Assembly: GCA_900095095.1 (NCBI GenBank)
Contig: FMBT01000597.1
Location: forward strand, 1 to 39,900
Origin: Fragilariopsis cylindrus CCMP1102
Lineage: Eukaryota; Bacillariophyta; Bacillariophyceae; Bacillariales; Bacillariaceae
Reading direction: 5' to 3'
Length of the DNA: 39,900 nt
Under the pieces are notes generated by a model, which had not been told where the DNA came from, did no database searches, and saw only the letters and a list, made by a program, of their open reading frames with translations. Numbering within the stretch: position 1 is the first letter of the stretch; each line of letters opens with the position of its first letter. The position numbers were made by a program, and so were the translations under genes. This document shows positions 23,963 through 33,708 of the stretch, piece after piece.

Positions 23963-23981
23963 GGGGGGGGGGGGGGGGGGG
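23963..23981. repeat. 19-base G homopolymer
   Basis: A run of 19 G residues at the outer edge of the right inverted arm. Its length is likely unreliable and it could mark an assembly weak point. Confidence 0.85.
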
Positions 23982-24593
23982 TTCTCTTGGTTTTTGTCAG
24001 AATTGATTGTACAGTATTTAGTAGAAATAGCTGTGAGGTCCAAGAAACACAATGGCATGGTAAAATGATTACGGTATTCTATTAGTAAAGATAACAACAT
24101 GCATGGTCAAGAATATGTTCAAGAAGAGGAAGAAAAAGCACATCAAACAGATGATACAATCCGAAAGAAGGCACAGAGACAAGAATTGCATTCGTTTAAA
24201 ACTATATCATTTAATTTATTACTAGTATTCTTTAAATATCACAAGTGCATGCCGCCGCTGTGCTTACACAATGGCATCATAATACACCGTATCCCCACCT
24301 CTACTAGCCTCCTAAACATAAAACATATAAAACACAAATTTGCTTGATCGATCGAAACCGAATCCATTGAAAGAACAAAATCACATACAATAACATTCAA
24401 TATAAGTAAACCACAATATACAACCATTATATCCCGAGGTATGTTCCATATATATAGAACAACTACAGCCTTATTTTAGATGTTATCGTAAGCCCTGCTG
24501 TTATTGGAATGAAAATACCGACAACACACACGGAACGCATCTTTTTTTTTTTTTCCTTCTTCTTCTTCATTTTTCACTTGTATTGTATTATCT

Positions 24594-26106
24594 TTATTTT
24601 CTCTTCTTCTTTTCCGTCTTGACTGATGCTGCTTTTGTTGATGCTGCTGCTTTTGTGGATGCTGCTACCACTTTAACAACAGGTGGTGGTGGCGGAATCG
24701 GTGCCGATGCCATAGCACTAAAGATACCATTCAAATAGAATGTATATAAAATAAACCATAATGCAACAATCACCTTTCCTTTTTTAGGTGCATCAATTTG
24801 CAGTTGATCCAATACATCGTCCACGAAAGGGATGCCAGTTTCATTACCATTCTTGGTATAATGTGTAAATAAATGAAAGAATGTTGCACCGGTAAAGGCA
24901 GTAAAAACTGGTGGTGGTAATCCATCTTTAATTGGTGCTAATCCTTTATCGAATGGAAGGAATGCACCACCACAACCACCAATTGTACCACAAATGATCG
25001 GACCAAATACAGGGAATGAAAATTGACTGGGTGCAATGGTTGATGCTGCTAATCCAACGAATAATGTAACAACATAGGTACGGATAGTTTCATAAAATAC
25101 CACCATCAAAGCCTTTTGTTGTTTTGGTTGTTGGGATATATTGTAGTTGGGTGGTTAATATTCAAAAACGAAACGAAGAAAGAAGAAAATGGAGGGGAGG
25201 AGGGAATGGAAGTTAGAAAGAATACTACAATGCGTTTGTTATTGCTGACAGGTGCGACACAACCGATCTACTCTGCTACTAAACGAGGTATTATATTCCG
25301 TGCTGGTGATCCTTCGGATGCGGATGCGGATGGTTTTTGTTGCTGTTGTCATCATCGTGTACCATAAATCAACGAGCGAACCAAACAGACGAGCCGTCGT
25401 GTGTCGTTGCTGTGTTGGTAGCAGGCAGCGAAGGCATATTTCTCTCTCTCTGTGAAACACTACCACCCCCTCCTGACAGCTATCGCTATCGCTGTGCAAC
25501 AACGACGCAACCACCAGTCACTCACTCACGCAACTCTCATCTCAAGCGGAACGAAACGGGTGGAAACATAGGAAGACATCTAAACCAAATCAACTCAATT
25601 CAAATGCATAAATAATACCGGTACTACACGACGTTCCAACATTTTTTTTCTTTTCGTTTCTTTTTTGCTTACCTTAAAATAGGGAGATAATTCCACTACC
25701 TCTCTTAAAATAGGAAAATAGGTATGAATGACAAATGAGACCAGAATAGCAATGGGATAGGCATCAATGGCGATTGTCACCGGTATCGTATTTAAAAAAT
25801 TGGTACCAGGATACCACCACCCGTACAGGCTAATATCATAGTAATAAGTTTATAGGCACTAAAAGTCTTTTTTTCATTAGAATTGTTACCACCAATTTTT
25901 TTAAAGACCTTACATCCATGTAAAAATGTATATCCAATCATACACATATATTTAATTTCATTGGTATTCATTAATACAAAATTTGCTAATTCATTATTAA
26001 TGATCCAGGATGTTGGATCATTATCGACAATGGTAGATGATGATGATGTGCTTTCACTACCACCACCACCAGAGCTTCCTCCTTTGTTTCCTCGTCCGAA
26101 TGCCAT
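24594..26106 (-). CDS. TRIC-like (TMEM38-type) cation channel, two exons, one frame break
   Basis: A multi-pass membrane protein resembling trimeric intracellular cation channels, which pass counter-ion K+ across ER membranes in animals. Exon 1 is 26106-25673 and exon 2 is 25112-24594. The 560-bp intron has donor AAG|GTAAGC and acceptor AAAAG|GC, joining SPYFK-ALMVVFYETIRTYVV. One base is missing in the A run at 25794-25799. With it restored the CDS is 954 nt, 317 residues, matching the family length of about 300. Features in order: Gly/Ser-rich N-terminus, helix at LANFVLM, glycine motif ACTGGGIL, helix SFVIHTYFPI, charged EVVELSPYFK segment, second glycine motif GTIGGCGGAF followed by KGLAPIKDGLP, helix FTAFTGATFFHLF, a last helix, and a Lys-rich tail. 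The two glycine motifs and their spacing are TRIC-like. Ion selectivity and location are inferred from family only. Confidence 0.65.
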
Positions 26107-26906
26107 CCTTGTCTACTGTATGTTTTTACTAACTACTATGTGTAAGTCGTCTTTGTCGAGTTACTGTACTGTAGTAGAGTTAGATGCTGTTGTTGTTGTT
26201 GTGTATTTGACATTTGACTTCTCATTTTCACTCCTTCACATCATTCATTCATTCGTTCCTCTCTCATCATTCATTACAGTACCGGCAGTTAGTTAGTTTG
26301 TTGATCAATGACGAGTAACACGACAAAGATATGTGTCATTTTTTACATACGCCCCCGAGTTCATTATATCGCAAAAAATTGATTGCAGAGATAGATTTTC
26401 CCGAGCACTCCTGCATTGCTTGTTTGCTTGTTGTTTGAATGTCTGCCTCCTTTATAGATTTGACGACCCCCAAAGTAAGTAGTAAACAACGCGACAACAA
26501 GCATGGCATCAAAACTAGCAATTCACAAAGCATCGATCGACAGTCGACAATGACATTCAAAACAGAACCAAGGTCAATGAAATGAAATCGACGTCTTTGT
26601 TATCCTATAAGTAACGATTCAATTCAATTCAATTCAATTCTTCCGATCCTTTGACGTCCCATAAGTAAAACTAACCAACCAACCAACCAACCAACCAACC
26701 AACAAATCAGTCAATCAGTCAAGAATTAAAACAGAATTGCTGTTAGTTTTCTCTACCGACTCCAATACAATTTGCAAATAATAAATAATTTACAGTACAG
26801 CAATTTAAATTTAAATTGATTCTGAAATAATAAATAATTGTCGAGTTGGAGTTGAGTTGAGTTGAGTCGAGTCGAGTCGAGCTAAGTTAACGAGAAATAA
26901 AAAGAA
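26107..26906. promoter_or_regulatory. Shared upstream region of the divergent TRIC-like and APC11 genes
   Basis: 800 bases between two head-to-head starts. No coding signal. It contains CAATT/AATTC repeats (about 26618-26640), an AACC tetranucleotide run (about 26674-26702), and a GAGTT-to-GAGTC pentamer tract (26843-26881) ending 25 bases before the APC11 ATG. No individual promoter element can be assigned. Confidence 0.5.
26843..26881. repeat. GAGTT/GAGTC pentamer tract in the APC11 5' leader
   Basis: About seven pentamers that change from GAGTT to GAGTC along the tract, immediately upstream of the APC11 start. Confidence 0.8.
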
Positions 26907-27819
26907 ATGTCGTCTTTATCTACGACAAGTCGAAAACGATCCAGTGATGCTACTCCTGCTGAGGATGTTAATATGTGTAGTACTCCAACAATAACAAGTA
27001 GTGGCAGTAATAGTAGTAGTAAAACAAAATTACGTGTACGGATCAAACAATTCCATGGTGTGGCAAAATGGACCTGGAATGTTGGTGGTGGAGGTGACAA
27101 TTATAATAATGACAATAATAATACTGATGGTAATGATAATGATGAAGAGGAAGAGGATGTCTGTGGTATCTGTCAATCCGCATTTGAAGGTTGTCCACCG
27201 GGTGTTAAATTTCCTGGTGATGAATCACCAGTTGTGTTTGGTCTGTGTGGTAAGGTTTAATACTACTGTTTAATGATTAATGTTTCTATTACTGTTTCTA
27301 TCGGACTAGACATCCCTCCATCCATCCCCATATCGTTTCAATGTAAATAGCGAGACTAGTATTCAATTGCTGGGATGTACGATGTCTCTTCCATCCCTCT
27401 CTCTCTCTCTCTCTCTTCATCTCTGTGTCTATTATGGAAAATATGGGAACACATTCTCTTCACGTATGAATTTCCTATGCCACCGCGATCTTACCTATTT
27501 TTTTCAATTTAAATTCTTGTACCCATAATAATATACTATATTATATACTATTATATTATATTATATTATATTAAAACATAACAGGACATGCCTTTCATCT
27601 CCAATGCGTAGCAACATGGTTAAATTCCTCCAGACAAACATGTCCAATCTGTCGTGCGGATTGGGAATATGGTAATTCAGAAAATCAACAAGGTGGTGGT
27701 GGTGGTACTACTGGTGTTGCTGGAAATGGACGACCTACTATTCCTATTCCTCTTCCTACTGGTGTAGGTGCAGGTGTTCCTCCTCCTCCACCTCCACATG
27801 CTCCTGCAAATGCTGTATC

Positions 27820-27859
<40 letters not shown>

Positions 27860-27874
27860 GGAGCTACGAATTAA
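26907..27874 (+). CDS. APC11: Anaphase-promoting complex subunit 11 (RING-H2), two exons
   Basis: Catalytic RING subunit of the APC/C ubiquitin ligase, which drives mitotic exit in the nucleus and cytoplasm. Exons are 26907-27249 and 27585-27874, with a 335-bp intron (donor TGTG|GTAAGG, acceptor ATAACAG|GACAT). The 633-nt CDS has no frame break and encodes 210 residues. The family signature is clear: KLRVRIKQFHGVAKWTWNV, CGICQSAFEGCPPGVKFPGD, SPVVFGLCGHAFHLQCVATW, CPICRADWEYG, giving the Cys/His zinc ligands of APC11 rather than RBX1. It is more than twice the usual length of about 85 residues. There is a Ser/Thr-rich N-terminal extension, an Asn/Asp/Glu insert between WNV and the first RING Cys, and a Gly/Pro/Asn C-terminal tail with a polyAsn run from AAT repeats (about 27820-27858). 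Confidence 0.93.
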
Positions 27875-28821
27875 TAGTCGTAGGTAGTACTTTATATGGG
27901 GAAATTGAATCTTTTACAGACGGACGGACGGACGGATGATTGGTCTTTTCATACCTTACTTTTGTTGGCATTATTGTATACAGTAAACAATATTTTCCTC
28001 ATCAATAGGTTGGGATTAGATGGGATGGAATGGGATGGGACGGGATGGAATGAGATAATCTTGTTCATTATTAGCGTGAGTTGAGTTGAGTTGAGTTGAG
28101 AGTCTAACTTTTCTAAATATATATCCTGCCTCCTCTAGCTAGCGGATGGTTTTGGTTTAGCAATACAGTACAGTATTATGAGGTGTTTATTAACTTTACT
28201 TTATATGATCGTGGGGGGACGTTGATAGAGTAGTAGTGACGGGGTATGTGTTGAACTATTACTGTACTACACTTCATTCAGGCATGGGGTATTATATTTG
28301 TAATTGTCGACATGACACAACACGTTTTGACGGTAGTTTTTTTCAGCGAGACAATTTTTGTATATAAGAAAGAAAGGAAGGTGACAGACTATAAGCTGAG
28401 CTGAAGCTTATAGTACAGTAATCACATGACATGACATGCTGCGCGTTTGGGTTATGGGTGTTTCTACGATTACTTCAACTTATCATTTACTATTCTATGC
28501 TGGAATAATGATTGATGGCGATTATAATGGAAGAAGAAAAAAAATTATCAAGACTTTCCATTTATTGTTAAAGATCACTCATTTCTAGAGTATATTGTTT
28601 ATTATCTACGCAGTATAGTATGTCATGGTTGGTGCATTTAATCTGGTTATTCAAATATAGACAGTTGTACTCGTCGGACAGCAGGATTTTCTTTGGTCCT
28701 TTCAAAAATGATTACCTGACATGTTACTCGTCACATACGAACGAACGAACCCCGTCCGTCCGTCCATCTGTCTTCGAGTTCTAATACAGTAGTATTTAGT
28801 GTATCAATTAGTTTATTATTT
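27875..28821. other. Convergent intergenic between APC11 and the Tubby-like gene
   Basis: The 3' flanks of two convergent genes. It contains ACGG repeats near 27919, GGGAT/GGAAT repeats near 28018-28052, and a GAGTT pentamer tract at 28078-28101. No gene seen. Polyadenylation sites cannot be placed. Confidence 0.5.
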
Positions 28822-29862
28822 CTAATGACTTTTAAAATCAAATTGTGCCAAGGCAAATGCGAATGCATGGAATGCATCAAATGGATAGGAAAAATCTAAA
28901 TGAAATTCATTCTCATTCCATTTAATAATTTGTAATACCACTTTACCATTGTTGTTAACAAGTTGCATATTCTTCGTGGACACCATTGCGGTCGTCCCCC
29001 CACGTCCATTAAAATCTAAGGAACGTTGTCCAGTAGGATCTCGATTTGGTTCCTTGGATTCCACATCATCCTCCTCACGACCCATAATTTTAATTTGTGC
29101 ATATCGTGGTCGACCACCTTTTATCAAATGTTGTACCTTGTGGATATATTCGTAATCAATGAATGCCATTACTGTATTCTTACTAGAGGATGTACTGGAT
29201 GGATCTTGACGACCGGTAGTACGATCATGATGAATCACTTCATACGTGACAGTAGAAGAATCGTTATTCTTCTTTTTCTTCTTCTTCTTCTCTTGTTGTT
29301 GTTTCATCACGGTTCCTAAAATAGTATTACTATTATATGGACCTTCTGGGTCGTTATTATCACGTTGGTGTTTCTTGACCATACTACGTAGATTGTAGGA
29401 TGATGAACCACCATTTCTATCTCCTTTTGATGTTGCTTTTTCAGCACAATAAATTGGAAATGTACCATTATAGGTAGTTTGTAAGGACAAAATAAATTTT
29501 TGTTTTGTCTTTGGATCACGTTGAATAATAGTTTCAAAAAAGAAGGGTGTACCAGTACGTGGTACATGATTTTTTTCCACAAGAAGTTGTACATTTGGTA
29601 ACTGGTGCTGGATTTTACTGGAACGACGATGATGATCTTTAGCATCAACAACAACAACTTCCTCATTATCATCATCGAATGATTCAGAAAATGTTTTGGA
29701 AATATGCTTGTCCAGCATTATGTCCGGTGGAGATGACGATGACGACGACGACGACGACGACGACGACTTCTTATTTACTACAAGACCTGTTCCTTCATTA
29801 TTACTACCAATGGAGCTGGAGATGGACTTGGAAAAGATTGATGATTTGTTGGTTGACATCAT
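28822..29862 (-). CDS. Tubby-like protein (TULP), intronless, 346 aa
   Basis: The C-terminal Tubby domain binds phosphoinositides such as PI(4,5)P2 and links to membranes, trafficking or transcription. Residues 1-85 are disordered, with a polySer run and acidic stretch. The Tubby domain follows from about residue 90 (PRTGTPFFFETIIQRDP, NGTFPIYCAEK, YNLRSMVKKHQRD, SNTILGTVMKQ). A Lys-rich loop and an acidic loop are inserted in it. It closes with the hallmark C-terminus: SLDFNGRGG, STKNMQLV, VVLQIIKWNENEFHLDFSYP and FDAFHAFAFALAQFDFKSH. There is no F-box at the N-terminus, unlike many plant members. Two ATGs open the frame; the first, at 29862, is used here. No frame break. The assignment rests mainly on the strongly conserved C-terminal third. 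Confidence 0.85.
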   Translation of the reverse strand: MMSTNKSSIFSKSISSSIGSNNEGTGLVVNKKSSSSSSSSSSSSPPDIMLDKHISKTFSESFDDDNEEVVVVDAKDHHRRSSKIQHQLPNVQLLVEKNHVPRTGTPFFFETIIQRDPKTKQKFILSLQTTYNGTFPIYCAEKATSKGDRNGGSSSYNLRSMVKKHQRDNNDPEGPYNSNTILGTVMKQQQEKKKKKKKNNDSSTVTYEVIHHDRTTGRQDPSSTSSSKNTVMAFIDYEYIHKVQHLIKGGRPRYAQIKIMGREEDDVESKEPNRDPTGQRSLDFNGRGGTTAMVSTKNMQLVNNNGKVVLQIIKWNENEFHLDFSYPFDAFHAFAFALAQFDFKSH

Positions 29863-30731
29863 GATGCAAGATAAAAGAAAAGAAGAGAGGATATAATTAT
29901 TGTTTCGTGACCGAAGATGATGATGATCGATTTTTTATGATGAGAGTTTTATATTCAAAAAGTCCGATGAATCGAAAGTTGTGTGCTTTTGAAACGATAA
30001 GCATAGTGGTGCACTTACCGTATTTTTTTCACTCTTAGACGAGAATAAAACCAATTTCATCTAACGACAATCGTTTAAAAAGCAACTTTGGTTTTTGAGT
30101 TTGAAGAGATTCTGGAATGAAACACATGAATGAAGATCGGAATGCAGTCCAAGAATGCTGAATTTGAGTTTTGAGTTCTCATTTTGTGAGCGACTAACGA
30201 CATGGTTTTATTATTCACGACTGTGGAATCATATTCATCCACGTTTGGAAAAATGAGGCAAGAACAAAATAAAAATAGTTATTCGTAGTAATTCATCATT
30301 TTCTTGATTGGTTGTCGAATGATAAGCCTCCACGACATCACACTTCAGACTGAGGACGACGACGTACAGTTTTGTTTTGTTTCGTTATCGTTAAGCAAAG
30401 CGAACGAGAAAACAGATTGATCGTAAAAATCTGACAACAAATTAATTTAAAATTTTCTGTAGTAGGATCTTCGACTGCAAAGCGAACTCAAACTCACTAC
30501 AATACAATACAAACCTTGTGATCATACTGTAGTACAACTGGTAACTAAGTAATCATACAGGGAGTAGTACAGTAGATCATACTGTACCTTCTAGCATTTC
30601 CACTGTCTTGTTCTCTTCTCCCTCGGATACACTACAGCTATTGACTCGACTCGACTCGACTCCCCTCTGCTGCCTACCGACCGTTTTGTATCCGCCATAT
30701 ATTGGGATTGGCTTGGCTTGGCTCTTCCCGC
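29863..30731. promoter_or_regulatory. Upstream region shared by the divergent Tubby-like and interrupted genes
   Basis: 869 bases between two divergent starts with no coding signal. A GACTC pentamer tract (30643-30662) lies about 70 bases upstream of the rightward gene. Repeated TACAGTA/ACTGTA words occur near 30480-30600. Confidence 0.45.
30643..30662. repeat. GACTC pentamer tract upstream of the interrupted gene
   Basis: Four GACTC units, the reverse complement of the GAGTC tracts at 1726-1740 and 26843-26881. Confidence 0.7.
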
Positions 30732-31452
30732 ATGAATTCTCGAAGTCGGATATACAGTACTAGAATACTTCACGCGACGATAACGTTGACGATGACGATG
30801 ACGATGACAACAACGGGCCGCCAGAGACAGAGACAGAGACTTTTCACAACGTTCTTCTTTTTCTTCCTTTGTTCATCATCACCATCATCATCATCATCAT
30901 CATCGAGGATTTCGGGTGTACGTGGTGGTGATGTACACGCATTCACCTCGTCACCGTCACCGGTCGTCCTCTTCAATAATAATATCGCAGCAGCAGCAGC
31001 AGCAGCAGCAGCAGACAAGAAGAAATGTGAATCTTGGTTTCGGAGGACTACAACGGCGGTTTTTTGTAGCACTTGGAGGAATTCTCTGTCGTTGCTAGAC
31101 TCAGGCTTACCGTTGCTTTTATCTTCTTCCACCAATCAGGATGACGACGACGAAAGCAACAGCTCCACTGAAGAAGAAGAAGAAGAAAAGAAAGACTGTG
31201 GGGGAAGAATACTCGCTATTCAATCACCACAACTACAAAAAGAACAAGAAATAACCGCCGTAGTAGAAGAACAAGAACAAGAAATCACAAAATTGGATAT
31301 TCCTGCAGTAGGAATGAGATACGTAGTTGAGCAAACAATATTCGATCGTCCAATAATGCACCACAGGATGCAACCATTGCATTACGTAAAATGTTTCAAT
31401 CCTACTACTATTACTACCATAATAATAATAATCGAAATCAAAATCAAATAAT
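30732..31452 (+). pseudogene. 5' part of a gene cut by the copia element; possible plastid-targeted protein
   Basis: A coding-like frame from the ATG at 30732 (later in-frame ATGs at 30792, 30798 and 30804) runs straight into the retrotransposon LTR. The N-terminus has basic residues and a short hydrophobic core (LFTTFFFFFLCSSS), then a Ser/Arg-rich stretch with VHAFTSS. That resembles the signal peptide plus Phe-containing cleavage motif of diatom plastid proteins. PolyAla, acidic and Glu-rich linkers follow. The last part reads IPAVGMRYVVEQTIFDRP, and after one frame change near 31350 continues NNAPQDATIALRKMFQ plus Tyr/Asn-rich sequence up to the LTR. No family recognised. The likely 3' part lies at 38412-38742. 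Both ends being coding-like argues for a real, interrupted gene. Confidence 0.5.
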
Positions 31453-31830
31453 TAACAGCAGTTTACGGTATTGGTGCACGACTGGGTTCAGTAGTGTTAA
31501 GTAAACTGGCAAGACTGAATATGATAACCAGTATTGTTAAGTAAATTGGCAAGACTGAATATTATGAAACTGGTAAGATTCAATTCAACCAGTTCACTCA
31601 ATGTAACCAGTATGAACTGAAACCGGTGAAGCTACTAGTTACTGTACAAGTCTACATGTATCACTTGTCATACAACACGGCGCTGCATGTGATTAGTACA
31701 GAACAGAGCAATCAATAAATCAATAGTTTAAACTCACAAAATAAAACAATACAATTACAAAACACAAACCATTTACCAATTCAGTTGATATAGATATATT
31801 AATATATAATTATATACGAACTGTTTGTTA
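31453..31830 (+). repeat. 5' LTR
   Basis: 378 bases from TAACAGCAG to CTGTTTGTTA. The ends form the short inverted pair TAACA/TGTTA instead of the usual TG/CA. A 40-bp direct repeat with GTTAAGTAAACTGGCAAGAC lies near its start (about 31491-31562). The last 60 bases are AT-rich. Confidence 0.95.
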
Positions 31831-31845
31831 GATTAACAAGTCGCA
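31831..31845 (+). promoter_or_regulatory. Putative primer-binding site, resembling the tRNA-Asn anticodon arm
   Basis: The sequence directly after the 5' LTR is GATTAACAAGTCGCA. It lacks the TGG that pairs with a tRNA 3' CCA end. Its reverse complement fits the anticodon arm of tRNA-Asn(GUU), UGCGACUGUUAAUC as I recall it from yeast, with one extra base. Copia itself is primed by an internally cleaved half tRNA, so a similar mechanism is plausible. This is inference. Confidence 0.45.
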
Positions 31846-31871
31846 TTAATACTACGTACAAAACAACTAAA

Positions 31872-33708
31872 ATGACTTCATTCAACGAAAGCAACACCAA
31901 CTTCGTCAACGATCTTTTGCAAGGGTTATCTTCGATCTCAGATTCATTACCTCAGGAAAATCTCGCAGATGCTATTGCACGTGTATTCACCGTCATTGGC
32001 GTTGGAGTTACATGTGGTACAGCAATGTACACTACCAACCATGCATTACAAGCAATGTTTGGATTCCCAAGGGAGGACCTACTTGGCACGATCTTACGTT
32101 CTACTCAACGTCATCGAGGAGGGGAAACTGGCTTAAAACTCAAAGCACCGGACATCCACAGCTTTAGCGGAGATGATTCCGATTGGATCAAATGGAAGGC
32201 AAATACTATGGTAGTATTTATCTCTACTGGTTATGCTGATATTTTATCAGATCCAACGTATGCTGCGAGTCGCCCATCCCAGAACAGGATTGTCTATGCC
32301 AAGTTATCAAGTGCTACAGTCGAAGGTACTGCTCACCACGTGGTAGCAAACTTTGTGGGTGACCAGGACGGACATGCAGCATGGGCAGCATTAATAGCTT
32401 GGTTTGATGGAGATGATGTTCGTGCAGATGTAGCTGATACTATCCGCCGTAAACTTCGAGGAACGATCTTGACAAGCGGTGGCAATGCCAACACTTACAT
32501 CAACAACTATAGTCTTCGTCTCAGCGAATTAAACCGCATCAAAGGTGAAGAAATGTCTGTTCATGAATCAAAACGTCAATTCTTGGATCAGATTAAGGAC
32601 CCAAAATATGAAGGCACTATTACTAGCTTGGATACCCAGATTGCAAGCATAGTCTATCCGACCTAATCCGTGTGATTCATAACTGTGCAAAGAAGAAAGA
32701 CGAGGATAAGGATGAACGAAAAAGGATCAGAAAAATGGCACTTCAATTGGATGTAAGCGATGACGACGGACCGCCGTTGACCAAGAAGGCTCGGCGACAA
32801 CTCCGAGAAGTTGCTACTCATGACAAGAAGCCACTACCAAGCGTAGTACACCCTCATTCTGGAAGGAAAACCATTATGATCCCAACCAATTTATGGCCAG
32901 CAGTCAAAGATGAACATCGAAAATTTATTCTCGACTACAATATTGCAGCACGGGCCAATGAAACTTTGCCATCTCCACCCGACGGGTTACTGTTGGAGAA
33001 GCCAAAGTGGATGGAAATAAAGGAATGACCAAACTTGGAGGAGGCAGTACTACTCGACGACAACGGAAGGTTGTCACAAATAACGAAAAGGAAAAGCCAC
33101 CTAAAAAGGAAGCAACCAAAAGCATTCTTACAACGGCACCATCTAAGGACAAGGATGAAACCAAGGAGGACAAGGAAACAGAGTATGAAGCCGATTCTGA
33201 ATTAGATGATGTTACCAGTTACAATGGTAGTAGCGATGCGAAAGAATCCTCTAAAAAGATCCGCTTCAACTTGCACAATCATCGAATGCGTCGTACAGCA
33301 GCCACTAGCTTCACCAACAACTTAGGTTGGCGTGAAACTATGGAGTCCGACAGCGACGATGTAAGTGATACAACCTTAGTTAATATTACTAGTGAAGAAG
33401 AATTTGAATTTTACAAGCCAACTTCTACTTCAGTATCATTAGAATCCCTGGTTAGACCATTTGGAAAGCTACGAATTTCCAAACAACAAATAATGGTAAC
33501 AAATATTGGTGATATTAATAACTTATCAGATATACTATCAAGGGGAGAGAATTCCTGTGGTTCCAGCGAAAGTGAGTCAATTAGTTATTGCTCCAATGAC
33601 TTGGATGCATCTGATATTGGATCAATGCCAGAACTCATATCAAGAATTAGAGACGGAGAATCTTCCAGTGATGAATCTTCCAGTGATGATTCATCAACTA
33701 ATAAGTGA
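31872..33708 (+). CDS. gag: gag region of the copia element (frame-broken)
   Basis: Capsid-like polyprotein of the retrotransposon. The ATG at 31872 opens 264 codons (LKAPDIHSFSGDDSDWIKWK, AAWAALIAWFDGDD, LRLSELNRIKGEEMSV), typical of diatom copia Gag. A frame change near 32655 leads into HNCAKKKDEDKDERKRIRKM and a basic-acidic region (IPTNLWPAVKDEHRKFIL), and a second near 33004 into a Lys/Glu/Ser-rich linker ending SSSDESSSDDSSTNK. A third change near 33703 connects to pol. No CCHC zinc knuckle was seen. In an intact element gag and pol would probably be one long frame, because no natural stop separates them once single-base losses are considered. Confidence 0.85.

Larger units (their letters stand above)
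19103..24593. other. 5.5-kb gene-poor, repeat-rich stretch
   Basis: No intact gene recognised. It holds the coatomer gamma upstream region, a dispersed repeat pair, a TG microsatellite, a 134-bp tandem array and a diverged inverted pair with coding-like remnants, listed separately. The remainder (for example 19200-20040, 20180-20870, 21000-21700 and 22400-22870) shows stops in all frames and no RNA-gene signature that I could see. Confidence 0.55.

Noticed and set aside
25883..26296. 137-codon plus-strand open frame over the TRIC-like gene start
   Set aside because: Antisense to the TRIC-like exon, and the rest is low-complexity Ser/Val sequence.
30591..31135. Minus-strand frames opposite the interrupted gene
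   Set aside because: Driven by CAG and GAT repeats; the plus-strand frame has a signal-like N-terminus and continues to the LTR.
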